Shown here one piece after another: positions 33,901 through 41,221 of a stretch of 52,688 nucleotides of DNA. The first letter of the stretch is position 1, and each line of letters starts with the position of its first letter. Both the position numbers and the translations under genes were made by a program. Source of the DNA: JABDGC01 sp964449835. GTDB lineage: Bacteria; Pseudomonadota; Gammaproteobacteria; DSM-16500. The stretch covers positions 1-52,688 of the forward strand of contig CAYVBZ010000004.1 in assembly GCA_964449835.1 (NCBI GenBank). Reading direction: 5' to 3'. Below the pieces are notes generated by a model. The model saw only the letters and a program-made list of their open reading frames with translations, ran no database searches and had not been told where the DNA came from.

Positions 33901-34440
33901 ATTTAATGCGGGCAAGACGGGCAGGTCCGCTTGTTCGTTATTGTAAAGCATCGACAAGTCCCGCATGAGGATGTTTTCTGAAAAGACATCCGCGATAATG
34001 TGATGGACCACCATGACAAATTGAAAGAGGTTTTCAGAAAAACGCAGAACTGCGCAACGCCAAAGCGGCCCTTGCCCGAAGCTAAACCCTTGAGTGATAA
34101 ACTGATCTTGCTCAATGGATTTTAAGGTTTTCATCAAATCTTTAACCGGAGGTATTTCTAGCAGCCCGCTGCAATCAAAAATAGAAAGGGGCCGCCCGTC
34201 TAAGGAAAGTTCATTGGGACTGGGCAGTGGAATTAAATAGCTTTGTTCATTGAATGCCTCTAGTGTACAATTCAGGGCATCATGGCGGTTTCGTAAATCA
34301 TGAACAGCCTTCTGAAACCGAGTCAGGTCTATATTTCTAAGCTCGCAGGCAATCGTAAGATGGTTCGCAGCAGTATTCGGGTAAAGCTGCTCATAAAACC
34401 AAAAGCTATTTTGGGAAGCGGACAAAGGAATTCGTTTCAT
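30973..34440 (-). CDS. Single-module non-ribosomal peptide synthetase (C-A-T)
   Basis: 1155 residues in three domains. Condensation domain (about 1-430): HHIIADV at 146-152 keeps both His and the Asp of HHxxxDG, but has Val for Gly. Adenylation domain (about 460-970): YTSGSTGKPKG, FDCFFFE with the Asp that binds the substrate amine, GEIYIAGPSLARGYFNNP, YRTGD, and the late Lys in LPVNSNGKVDLTAL. The usual YGPTE motif reads YGVQE. Carrier domain (about 1005-1075): ELGGDSLNLI with Ser1048, the phosphopantetheine site. A Pro/Ser-rich tail of about 75 residues follows instead of a thioesterase. ATG 34440 is used; the frame also opens from a TTG at 34482. No MbtH-like or phosphopantetheinyl transferase gene is nearby. 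Confidence 0.9.
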   Translation of the reverse strand: MKRIPLSASQNSFWFYEQLYPNTAANHLTIACELRNIDLTRFQKAVHDLRNRHDALNCTLEAFNEQSYLIPLPSPNELSLDGRPLSIFDCSGLLEIPPVKDLMKTLKSIEQDQFITQGFSFGQGPLWRCAVLRFSENLFQFVMVVHHIIADVFSENILMRDLSMLYNNEQADLPVLPALNTFDQLSQNLAPQKKLDFWQKTLKDLTPLTLKTDFKPQTEFRHRGERFYFEVSPLLVQALSDLATSQQSSLHRTFLASLYALLYRYTGQTDLCIGTTSANRRDYIKNVDNVVSCFMNSIPLRLLLEDGKLSFTDLLQKLNSICIEAYQNQLPFDVIAKQAMNKRDKRKTITASPFDIIFSLNKKRTSLTLQDAEASYPTELTLGYSRFPLGLNLDEMPDGSYRAYLEYNPDFFKKSTIERMAGHLQNTWEAVAAGPQQILDDLSFLTKEERILLTQSHDTLQDDPPSDETSVAQLFDRVVKENGQKPAVVFHLSATESESFTYTELDEKAKMLAALLQAAGVGPEEVVGVSLERSAKLITALWSVFKASGVMLPLETESSELLAYKIDQSCPKVILVDNTTQSLTAFKNYPGETCFINLDDWAEIEAQFKNLDLPLLSEEVKPEDLAYITYTSGSTGKPKGVMTTHRGLSNAAFAIQDRGLKKGSKVLCTAQPSFDCFFFEVLEALMTQGELHLIFEKGRLDPSVLQNIISLHGINVVTLLPQISNYLDFSILPSLNDIIIMGAIANEETLKRLEVLSRERQASDGPLTVRIEYGVQEATIFSTEHPYQFVLPHTAIGKPIRNTQLFILDKNEHECPIGIPGEIYIAGPSLARGYFNNPKLTEEKFLQRLYLADQHQFLPLELEQKEDIAEDRIMRLYRTGDSACRSEDGSINFIGRIEGNKQVKIHGVRVELDSIETILQQHPDIKDCVVAFDPGRETLKGYFVLKNTGQSPNKIDLNQFLRKYPLPQVARLSSIFFVEKLPVNSNGKVDLTALENSADQEALFDLERKTEDIAENNLQRQLIPIWEKILDTNIDSIEESFDELGGDSLNLIAMTTQLNEKLKAQLLRPVEVTDLCFHMTIRSLAESLQPLLLTKRVIRTSSSFFKALNDDPQAIPGAFPGSPPPAPNYPHSPQEQLLESSRNFLENLGSQKNSP

Positions 34441-34493
34441 GGCTTTAACTTCTGGAATAAAAATTTGGCAGATTATACTCAAAAGGTTGGGAA

Positions 34494-36473
34494 ATGAAAA
34501 TAGCGGACCTAAAAAGGGGGTATCTCGGAAAATGCCTGTTTAATCTGGCCGAGCGGAGTCAAGATATTTTCTGGGTTCGGGACCCTAGTTTTCGTGAGCA
34601 AGTCTATATTAACTCTGCCTATGAGAAAATTTCAGGCCGCAGCTGCCGTAGTCTTTATGAGGACCCGGGTTCTTGGATGAAGGTCATTCTGCCGGAAGAT
34701 AAAGAGCATTTTGAAAAAGAAATGGAACGCATTTGTCGTCAATCCGGTTTTCAGGACGCCTACCAGTTAAGTTACCGGATTGTTCGTCCCGATCAAGAGC
34801 TTCGATGGATACAGGAAATTGGCTTTCCTTTGCTCGACGATGATATGCAATGCGTGGGTTATGCGGGTGTTGCGAAGGATGTGACAGAAGAGAAGCAGCG
34901 CATCTACGATTTAAAAATCGCCAGCCGGTTTTTCCATTTTTTTGCCGAAAAAATCCAATCTGTTTTTTGGGTGCGGGACCCAAAGTGCAATAAGCAGCTC
35001 TATGTGAGTCCGGCTTATGAGAAAATTTGGGGCCGGAGTTGTGAAAATCTCTATAACAATCCTAACTCATGGATTGAAACTTTAGCACCGGAAGATCGCA
35101 GCGACCATAACGCGGCGGCGCGCTTGCAATTGCTCGATGATCTCGGTCCTACGATTCATTATGACAGTCGCTATCAAATTATGCGTCCTGATGGCAAGCG
35201 CGTTTGGATCAAGGATACAAGTTTTCCGATTCATGATGAGGAAGATCATTTTATTGGCTTTGCAGGTATCGCGGAGGACATCACTGAAAACGTGCTCTAT
35301 GAACAAGAATTGCGGGATGCCAAGCAAAAAGCTGAGCTTGCGAACCTGGCCAAGTCGGAGTTTTTGGCGACCATGAGCCATGAGTTGCGTACGCCCTTGA
35401 ATGCCATTCTGGGCATGGCCCAAATCCTGCGTTTAAAAGGCTTGCCCGCTCAGCTGAATGAATATGTTGATACGATTGAAAATGCCGGTAATAACCTCTT
35501 GTCGCTTGTGAATGATGTCCTGGATTTTGCTCGTCTCGAGGCTGGGAAACTGTCTTTGAGTGAAGGGCCTTTCAATGTGAAGCAGTTGGTTTCGCAAATT
35601 ATTCAAAGTTTTTCTTACCAAGCAAAAGAAAAGCAAGTCGCTCTCAAAGCCGAGTTTGAGCGGCAGGTCCCCATTCATTTGCTCGGTGATGCGCGGCGTA
35701 TTCGGCAGATTTTGCTGAATTTATTAAGCAACGCGATTAAATTCACCGAAAAGGGAAGCGTGAAAGTCCGAATTTCCAATCTTAAGAAAATCGATGATCG
35801 TGTTTTAATCTGCATCACGGTGAAGGACACCGGTGTAGGCATCAGCGATGACAAATTAGATTTTATTTTCGAAAAATTCAGCCAAATGGATTCGACCTAT
35901 AACCGAAAACATCAGGGCATTGGCTTGGGTTTGGCGATCACTAGAGAATTGGTCGAAAAAATGGGCGGACGGATCATGGTAAAAAGCGTCGAGGGCAAAG
36001 GATCGGAGTTTGGTTTTACGCTGGCTTTGAAAGTAGATAATCAGCAAAAAGCATTGAAAAAAAGAAGCGAAAAAAAGAAAAAATACAAGCCGCTAACCAA
36101 GGCGGTGAAGGTCTTGGTCGTAGAAGACAATGTAATCAATCAAAAAATTGCCAGAATCCTATTGGAAGAACAAGGCTGTCAGGTGTATCTTGCGAACAAT
36201 GGCGCCGAAGCCTTGGCGCTTTTGAAGGCCCAATCGGATTTTTCGTTGATTTTTATGGACATTGGTTTGCCGGACAGCGATGGTTTCGACATTGTGAAAA
36301 AAATTCGTGAATGCGAAGACCTAAAAAACCTCCCGATTGTCGCCATGACTGCACATATTTTGGAACGCGACCGCGAGCGTTGTTTTGCGGTCGGGATGAA
36401 CGATGTGGTCGCAAAGCCAATTCTGCAGGAACACTTGGCGGAGGTGTTAAATCGGTTTGTGTCGCAGGAGTGA
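34494..36473 (+). CDS. Soluble hybrid sensor histidine kinase (PAS-PAS-HisKA-HATPase-REC)
   Basis: 659 residues without membrane segments. Two PAS domains, about 14-135 and 142-270, are clearly duplicates: FWVRDPSFREQVYINSAYEK and FWVRDPKCNKQLYVSPAYEK. The phosphoacceptor His296 is in MSHELRTPLNAILGM. The ATPase domain has LLNLLSNAIKFTEKG, DTGVGISDD and GIGLGLAITRELVEKMGG. A Lys-rich linker leads to a receiver domain with Asp589 in FMDIGLPDSDG. No separate phosphotransfer domain or output regulator is present. It is divergent from the NRPS, with 53 bases between the start codons, so it may share regulation with it. The signal and the output partner are unknown. Confidence 0.92.
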   Translation: MKIADLKRGYLGKCLFNLAERSQDIFWVRDPSFREQVYINSAYEKISGRSCRSLYEDPGSWMKVILPEDKEHFEKEMERICRQSGFQDAYQLSYRIVRPDQELRWIQEIGFPLLDDDMQCVGYAGVAKDVTEEKQRIYDLKIASRFFHFFAEKIQSVFWVRDPKCNKQLYVSPAYEKIWGRSCENLYNNPNSWIETLAPEDRSDHNAAARLQLLDDLGPTIHYDSRYQIMRPDGKRVWIKDTSFPIHDEEDHFIGFAGIAEDITENVLYEQELRDAKQKAELANLAKSEFLATMSHELRTPLNAILGMAQILRLKGLPAQLNEYVDTIENAGNNLLSLVNDVLDFARLEAGKLSLSEGPFNVKQLVSQIIQSFSYQAKEKQVALKAEFERQVPIHLLGDARRIRQILLNLLSNAIKFTEKGSVKVRISNLKKIDDRVLICITVKDTGVGISDDKLDFIFEKFSQMDSTYNRKHQGIGLGLAITRELVEKMGGRIMVKSVEGKGSEFGFTLALKVDNQQKALKKRSEKKKKYKPLTKAVKVLVVEDNVINQKIARILLEEQGCQVYLANNGAEALALLKAQSDFSLIFMDIGLPDSDGFDIVKKIRECEDLKNLPIVAMTAHILERDRERCFAVGMNDVVAKPILQEHLAEVLNRFVSQE

Positions 36474-36492
36474 CTGCCTGCCTTTGACTTTC

Positions 36493-37125
36493 CTAAATCA
36501 ACGCCTGCCCATCTTCCTCAGCACTTACAGCAGCACCATTCAGGGATGACACCTTCACTTTCTGAAAAATCTTCACAACCTTTTGCACCCCCGCAGTATG
36601 CCTTGCGATGTCCGTGGCTACTTCTGCTTGCTTGCGTGTCACATTCCCCATTAAATAAACCGTGCCGTTTTCCGTGACAACCTTAATAGAGGCAGATTTT
36701 AATCCTACGGCGGCAATCATCTCCGTCTTAATCTTAGTCGTGATCCAGGTATCGCTGGCATGCGTCAAGGTAGAGGTCGGCCCTTCAATTGTGATTGCGT
36801 TAAAGATGCGGACAATACCGTGCACAGTCCACGCGGTTTCTTCGACTTTGCGGCGAAGGGCCTGTGTCGGTGCCTCACCGGTGAGCAAAACCACCTGGCC
36901 GAAGCTTGTGACACTAATGTGCGTGGTATTTCTTAACTCAAAGTTTGCATTAATCTTCCGCTGAATATCCCGGTCGATACGTTGGTCCTGAAGAATGCTG
37001 TCGACTGTGCGGTGGTCATACACAATGGTGATAGCGGCAGCGCCCGCCGCGGCGCCGGCGACAAAAAAACAGCCCTGAAGCGCAAGAGTGAGCAGGGCCA
37101 TGAGGAGCAGTTTACTTTTTTTCAT
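36493..37125 (-). CDS. dolP: BON-domain outer-membrane lipoprotein DolP (YraP)
   Basis: 210 residues. The lipoprotein signal is MKKSKLLLMALLTLALQGC, with lipidated Cys19. Two BON domains follow: INANFELRNTTHISVTSFGQ to VHGIVRIFNAI, and IKTEMIAAVGLKSASIKVVT to GVQKVVKIFQKV. In E. coli DolP binds anionic phospholipid at division sites and supports envelope integrity. The start overlaps the diaA stop by one base, and the order lpoA-yraN-diaA-dolP is as in E. coli. Confidence 0.93.
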   Translation of the reverse strand: MKKSKLLLMALLTLALQGCFFVAGAAAGAAAITIVYDHRTVDSILQDQRIDRDIQRKINANFELRNTTHISVTSFGQVVLLTGEAPTQALRRKVEETAWTVHGIVRIFNAITIEGPTSTLTHASDTWITTKIKTEMIAAVGLKSASIKVVTENGTVYLMGNVTRKQAEVATDIARHTAGVQKVVKIFQKVKVSSLNGAAVSAEEDGQALI

Positions 37126-37727
37126 TATTCGTTTTCCCCGTGTCCGAACAGTTGATAGTCAATGAGCTCGCACAAACAATGAATAATGAGGATGTGCGTT
37201 TCTTGAATGCGGGCAGTATCGCTCGAGGGGACCCGAATTTCAACATCCGTTTCGCGCAGGACTTCGCTGATTTTTCCACCATCTCCGCCTGTCAAGGCAA
37301 GGACTTCGAGATTGCGGTCATGCGCGGCTTTGATAGCCTGTAAAATATTCGCGGAGTTGCCGCTGCTGGAAATGGCCAAAAGAATATCGCCGGCTTGCCC
37401 CAGTCCGCGAATTTGTTTGGCAAAAATTTCCTGATAGGCTGTATCATTGGCGATACCGGTGATGGCGGATACGTCCGAAGTCAAGGCCAAGGCTGGCAGG
37501 GGCGGCCGTTCTCCCTTAAACCGATTCAACATCTGTCCCGCAAAACGCAGCGCATCACAGGCCGAAGGCCCATTGCCGCAGCTCATGACCTTGTGACCAT
37601 TCAAGAGACAGGCCGTTAACTTTTCTCCCGCCGCCAAAATCGTCGGCAAAATCAAGTCCGCTGCCAAAATTTTAGTCTGAATACTTTCGCTGAATTGATT
37701 CTTAATTCTTTCCTGAAGTTCACTCAT
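37125..37727 (-). CDS. diaA: DnaA initiator-associating protein DiaA (SIS domain)
   Basis: A 200-residue SIS-domain protein related to GmhA. MSELQERIKNQFSESIQTKI aligns with the DiaA start, and the domain continues with CGNGPSACDALRFAGQMLNR, DILLAISSSGNSANI and ARIQETHILIIHCLCELIDY. DiaA binds DnaA and promotes assembly at oriC; phosphoheptose isomerase activity is the alternative. The context (yraN before, dolP after) favours DiaA. ATG 37727 is chosen by homology; the frame stays open upstream to 37880, overlapping yraN, without similarity to DiaA. Confidence 0.9.
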   Translation of the reverse strand: MSELQERIKNQFSESIQTKILAADLILPTILAAGEKLTACLLNGHKVMSCGNGPSACDALRFAGQMLNRFKGERPPLPALALTSDVSAITGIANDTAYQEIFAKQIRGLGQAGDILLAISSSGNSANILQAIKAAHDRNLEVLALTGGDGGKISEVLRETDVEIRVPSSDTARIQETHILIIHCLCELIDYQLFGHGENE

Positions 37728-37806
37728 CTTGGATAGGGCCTTTGTGAGGAAGAGGCTGGATACTATAGCATGTTTGACCTTCCAAGGAAGAGCCAGGGTT
37801 GGAAGG

Positions 37807-38178
37807 TCAAACAAACCCCGCTCCAAACGCATTCTCAACCCATTCAAACTGATTGTTCTCATCAACTCCAACGACATCAAACCGGCAATCTCTTTTATCC
37901 AGCCAGCCTTTTTTCTGCAGATAGAGCAGTCCTGTTTTGATTATTTTTCGTTGCTTCGTCTTACTGACGCTTTCCACCCCGTCCCCAAACCCCTTCTCTT
38001 TCCGCATTCTCACTTCCACAAAAACAATCTCATCCCCATCAAGCATAATTAAATCGATTTCCCCGTAAAAACTACGATAGTTTTTGTCAAGCAAACGCAA
38101 GCCCCTTTTTTCTAAAAAGGAGCAAGCATCAATTTCAGCGGAATCTCCGCGGGCTTTCGGTTTAAATGCGTCCACCAT
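37807..38178 (-). CDS. yraN: UPF0102 family protein YraN
   Basis: 123 residues of the YraN family, which has a restriction-endonuclease-like (Holliday-junction-resolvase-like) fold and unknown function. The metal-site pattern is visible: GEIDLIMLDGDEIVFVEVR, followed by KTKQRKIIKTG and RFDVVGVDE. The gene overlaps the end of lpoA by 17 bases and is followed by diaA. The start is GDSAE-proximal as in the family; a later start is not needed. Confidence 0.9.
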   Translation of the reverse strand: MVDAFKPKARGDSAEIDACSFLEKRGLRLLDKNYRSFYGEIDLIMLDGDEIVFVEVRMRKEKGFGDGVESVSKTKQRKIIKTGLLYLQKKGWLDKRDCRFDVVGVDENNQFEWVENAFGAGFV

Positions 38179-39583
38179 GGATGGTCACCCAGGGGAGACG
38201 TTGGGAAATGCGCTGTTGGTTCATATCCAAGGCGCCTGTGGCCCCATAAATTGGGAAATTAGGCAGCATACTGAGTCGCGGCAAGGACTGGCTTAAAAGA
38301 TAAGCGGCGCGGCCAATGGCGTAGAGCCGGTCGTATTGCGCTGGATTGCTGGAGGGCGAGCGGGCCATCTGAATTAGCCAGGGCGTTTCACAGAAAGTAA
38401 CTCCATTCAGGTCTTTGTCTTTGATGGGATTGGGATGTCCAGAATAAATGGAGGAAATAGAATAGACGGGCACATTGCCAGCGTAATAGAAACGCAGCAA
38501 AGGCACAATTTGCCGGGCCATGTTGGGTTGGGCAAAGAGAAAGATCACATCAAAGTCCTGCCGTCTCTGCTCCGAAAGCGTTGCTTTACTGTTATCTTCG
38601 CGTGTTAAGGCTTGGTCTTCCTTAGGGTTGATGTGCAGCAGCGTCGCGATTTCTTGTGTCAGGTTCGACTGTTTCGTGAAATAAAGCGAGTCGACCGTTG
38701 TGCCGCCATCACTTTTCCATTGCGAATTTAAGGCATCAGCAACGCGATGGCCCCAGTCGTTGTCGGAGGCGATGACCAAAGCGCGAGAGCGCCCCCCTTG
38801 CCGCGCTTTATCAGAGAGTTGCTTGGTTTCTTCGGTCGGCGACAAGCCAAATTCATAATAGTTAGCGGGCAAGGAACTAAAGAAAGAAGCGGTGGTATAG
38901 TTTAGCGCCAGAACGCGCACATTGAAGGCCTTTGTTTTTTTCAGTGCTTCCACTTCGGGTTTGGTCAAAGGCCCCACAATTAAGTCAGCGCCTTCATTAA
39001 TGGCTTTTTGATAAAGGCCGCCGAGATCGGAACTTTCATTGGTATCATAAAAAGAGACTGCCTGTTTTTCGGAGGCTTGGCCTATATTATCGTAATAAGC
39101 ACTTAAAAACCCACTGCGGACGGCTTGTCCAGAAGCCGCGAGCGGGCCGTGCAAAGGCAGCAAAACCGCGATATGTTGAGGCGGCGCTTCCGCAGACAAT
39201 TGATTGAGGGCGTCATTGTTGGGGAATAACTGGTTCCCAGGATGGGCCGGGTAGGCATTACGCCAAGATTCCAGTTCTTGAATGAGTTGTGGGGAATTGG
39301 TGCTGTATTTTTTGCTGATGATCGCGAGGTCCAACCAGCCTTTTGCATTCGCGTCCTGGTTCGCGGCCTCGACTTCTTGTAAAGTGTGCAAAGGGGTGTG
39401 TTGCAGCGTGTGCCAGGCGGCGTTGGAGTTCTTGGCCCACAGCGTGGGGTCCGTGACGGAAGGCTGGGGGGCTGCTGCGGGCGTCTCTTTGGGAGAGGAA
39501 AAGGAAAAGTTTCCGGAACGGCTAGCGCCGCAGCCGGTTAAACTGAGTGTTAACAAAATACAAGTTAAAATAATTTTATTCAT
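38162..39583 (-). CDS. lpoA: Penicillin-binding protein activator LpoA, short N-terminal form
   Basis: An outer-membrane lipoprotein that reaches through the periplasm to stimulate PBP1A. The signal is MNKIILTCILLTLSLTGC, with lipidated Cys18. Residues 140-470 form the periplasmic-binding-protein-like domain, starting IAVLLPLHGPLAASGQAVRS and including GADLIVGPLTKPEVEAL and GVTFCETPWLIQM. At 473 residues it is much shorter than E. coli LpoA (678), because the N-terminal helical TPR-like domain is reduced to about 100 residues. It is divergent from rsmI with only 24 bases between the starts. Confidence 0.9.
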   Translation of the reverse strand: MNKIILTCILLTLSLTGCGASRSGNFSFSSPKETPAAAPQPSVTDPTLWAKNSNAAWHTLQHTPLHTLQEVEAANQDANAKGWLDLAIISKKYSTNSPQLIQELESWRNAYPAHPGNQLFPNNDALNQLSAEAPPQHIAVLLPLHGPLAASGQAVRSGFLSAYYDNIGQASEKQAVSFYDTNESSDLGGLYQKAINEGADLIVGPLTKPEVEALKKTKAFNVRVLALNYTTASFFSSLPANYYEFGLSPTEETKQLSDKARQGGRSRALVIASDNDWGHRVADALNSQWKSDGGTTVDSLYFTKQSNLTQEIATLLHINPKEDQALTREDNSKATLSEQRRQDFDVIFLFAQPNMARQIVPLLRFYYAGNVPVYSISSIYSGHPNPIKDKDLNGVTFCETPWLIQMARSPSSNPAQYDRLYAIGRAAYLLSQSLPRLSMLPNFPIYGATGALDMNQQRISQRLPWVTIHGGRI

Positions 39584-39607
39584 AGGTCATTTAATCGGAG
39601 ATAGTTA

Positions 39608-40459
39608 GTGGAAACTACTATTGTAGGCATTTTATACATTGTCGCAACCCCCATCGGAAATTTACAGGACCTCACACTTAGGGCGATTGACACTTTAAAA
39701 AAGGTAGATCTCATTGTCGCAGAAGACACGCGTCATTGTAAAGTTTTATTGAACCACTATGACATTCAAACGCCGGTTTTGTCTTTGCATGAACACAACG
39801 AAAAAGCAAAAGTGGAAAGCATACTAAAACGTTTATTAAAGGGCGCATCCCTGGCCTTAATTAGTGATGCCGGAACACCTTTGATTAGTGATCCCGGTTA
39901 TCGTCTGGTGCAGGAAGCCAGTTTGGCTGGTGTAAAAGTGGTGCCGCTTCCAGGCCCTTGTGCTGCTATTGCCGCTTTGTCCGCGAGCGGCTTGCCGACC
40001 GATCGTTTTGTCTTTGAGGGCTTTTTACCCATGAAGTCCGCCGCTCGGCGAAAACATTTAGAAAAATTAATGCAGGAGCCGCGTACGCTTATTTTCTATG
40101 AGGCGCCGCATCGCATTCTTGAGGTCTTGAAGGATTTGGAACAAATTTTTGGCCCCGAACGACAAGCTGTATTGGCCCGTGAATTGACGAAGGTTTTTGA
40201 AACGATACACGGCGGCACCTTGAACGAGTTGTCGGCCTGGGTGGAAGCGGATTCGAATCAGCAACGGGGTGAAATGGTGTTGATGGTTGCGGGGGCCGCC
40301 ATTCAGGAAGAAAAAGCGCTGGGGAAATCGTCGGAACAGGTATTGCAAATTCTCCTGCGGGAATTGCCATTAAATCAGGCTGTGAAGTTGGCTTGTGAAT
40401 TAACTGGGGAAAAACGGAATAGTTTATATAAGCGGGCTATTAGCGCAGAAAAAAGTTGA
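39608..40459 (+). CDS. rsmI: 16S rRNA (cytidine1402-2'-O)-methyltransferase
   Basis: A 283-residue tetrapyrrole-methylase-fold enzyme that methylates C1402 of 16S rRNA with S-adenosylmethionine. Conserved blocks are LYIVATPIGNLQDLTLRAI, VAEDTRHCKVLL, LALISDAGTPLISDPGYRLV, PLPGPCAAIAALSASGLPTD and FYEAPHRILEVL. It starts with GTG (39608), with GGAG 6 bases upstream; no ATG lies nearby in frame. It is divergent from lpoA as in E. coli. Confidence 0.95.
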   Translation: METTIVGILYIVATPIGNLQDLTLRAIDTLKKVDLIVAEDTRHCKVLLNHYDIQTPVLSLHEHNEKAKVESILKRLLKGASLALISDAGTPLISDPGYRLVQEASLAGVKVVPLPGPCAAIAALSASGLPTDRFVFEGFLPMKSAARRKHLEKLMQEPRTLIFYEAPHRILEVLKDLEQIFGPERQAVLARELTKVFETIHGGTLNELSAWVEADSNQQRGEMVLMVAGAAIQEEKALGKSSEQVLQILLRELPLNQAVKLACELTGEKRNSLYKRAISAEKS

Positions 40460-40503
40460 AAATTTAACCAATTTCGCGTAAAAATGCTTTTCTCGACTAA
40501 ATT

Positions 40504-40874
40504 AAGATAACGTTAGCCTAGGCAGTCGCTCTATTCTTCTGAGTAGGGAGGAAAGTCCGGGCTCCACAGGGCAAGGTGCCAGATAACGTCTGGGAGGCGC
40601 AAGCCTACGGAGAGTGCCACAGAAAAGAGACCGCCTTACTTCGGTAAGGTAAGGGTGAAAAGGTGCGGTAAGAGCGCACCGCGCAGGGGGCAACCTACTG
40701 CGGCAAGGCAAACCCCACCTGGAGCAAGACCAAATAGGAACTCAGGGCCTGTAAAAGGGCCCAAAAGCGTGGCCCGCGCCGAGTTCGGGTAGGTCGCAAG
40801 AGCGGTTTGGCGACAAACCGCCCAGATGAATGATTGTCCTCGACAGAACCCGGCTTATTGGCTGACGTTATCTT
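40504..40874 (+). ncRNA. rnpB: RNase P RNA, bacterial type A
   Basis: The catalytic RNA that matures tRNA 5' ends. Conserved elements appear in order: GAGGAAAGTCCGGGCTCCA-like block (GGGAGGAAAGTCCGGGCTCC at 40545-40564), AGGGTGAAAAGGTGCGGTAA, GAGCGCACCGC, CTGGAGCAAGACCAAATAGG, and near the end AGATGAATGATTGTCCTCGA and ACAGAACCCGGCTTATTGG. The outer helix P1 is formed by AAGATAACGTTAGCC (40504-40518) and GGCTGACGTTATCTT (40860-40874). Ends are set by P1 and may be off by a few bases. It lies between rsmI and the mra operon, followed by a palindromic repeat. Confidence 0.97.
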
Positions 40875-40890
40875 AGTTATTCTCCTGAAT

Positions 40891-40955
40891 TGTCATCTGA
40901 GCGCAGTGAAGGATCTTTTTTAACCAGAATATCCTTTGCTGCACTCAGGATGGCC
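40891..40955. repeat. Palindromic repeat, same type as 10301-10371
   Basis: The core arms CTGAGCGCAGTGAAGGAT (40897-40914) and ATCCTTTGCTGCACTCAG (40931-40948) are reverse complements at 15 of 18 positions, with weaker pairing beyond. The left arm shares TCnTGAGCnnAG(C/T)GAAGnATCTT with the repeat at 10301-10371. It lies just after rnpB and could also trim or stabilise that RNA's 3' end. The 347-base gap 40875-41221 otherwise holds the MraZ repeats and the mra leader. Confidence 0.6.
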
Positions 40956-40981
40956 GTCCCTTCTATTCTAGCTTGAGAAAA

Positions 40982-41063
40982 GTGGTAATTCTTGGTCCAT
41001 AAGTGGGAAATATATCCATATTTGTGGTAAAGAGTGGTTTACTGTGGGAAATTGTGGTATATT
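40982..41063 (+). promoter_or_regulatory. MraZ operator: array of GTGGK repeats overlapping an extended -10 box
   Basis: GTGGT at 41024, 41034 and 41054 and GTGGG at 41044 form four direct repeats with an exact 10-base period. Upstream are GTGGT at 40982, TTGGT at 40992 and GTGGG at 41003. MraZ is known to bind direct (G)TGGG-type repeats spaced by one helical turn upstream of its own gene. The last repeat runs into TGGTATATT (41055-41063), an extended -10 box, so bound MraZ would block the promoter. From there the leader to mraZ is about 150 bases. Confidence 0.75.
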
Positions 41064-41221
41064 TCCATTTGTAAGAGTTTTTATGGCTGCTCCAAAGGGA
41101 AGACAAAGACGGAGGTGGATGGCAGGACGAACAAAGCGCGTGAAGCGCTGAAGTGGGTCCGGTTCTCCACCTTCTGTCTGCTGTCTTAAAGTCTTTCCGG
41201 TATAAAGGCTGAGGTGCATAT

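Noticed and set aside
37728..37880. Longer DiaA with 51 extra N-terminal residues
   Set aside because: The extension overlaps yraN in another frame and has no similarity to DiaA; the family start is at 37727.
40502..40711. Open frame over the first part of rnpB
   Set aside because: It is antisense to the RNase P RNA, whose conserved elements and P1 helix explain the sequence.
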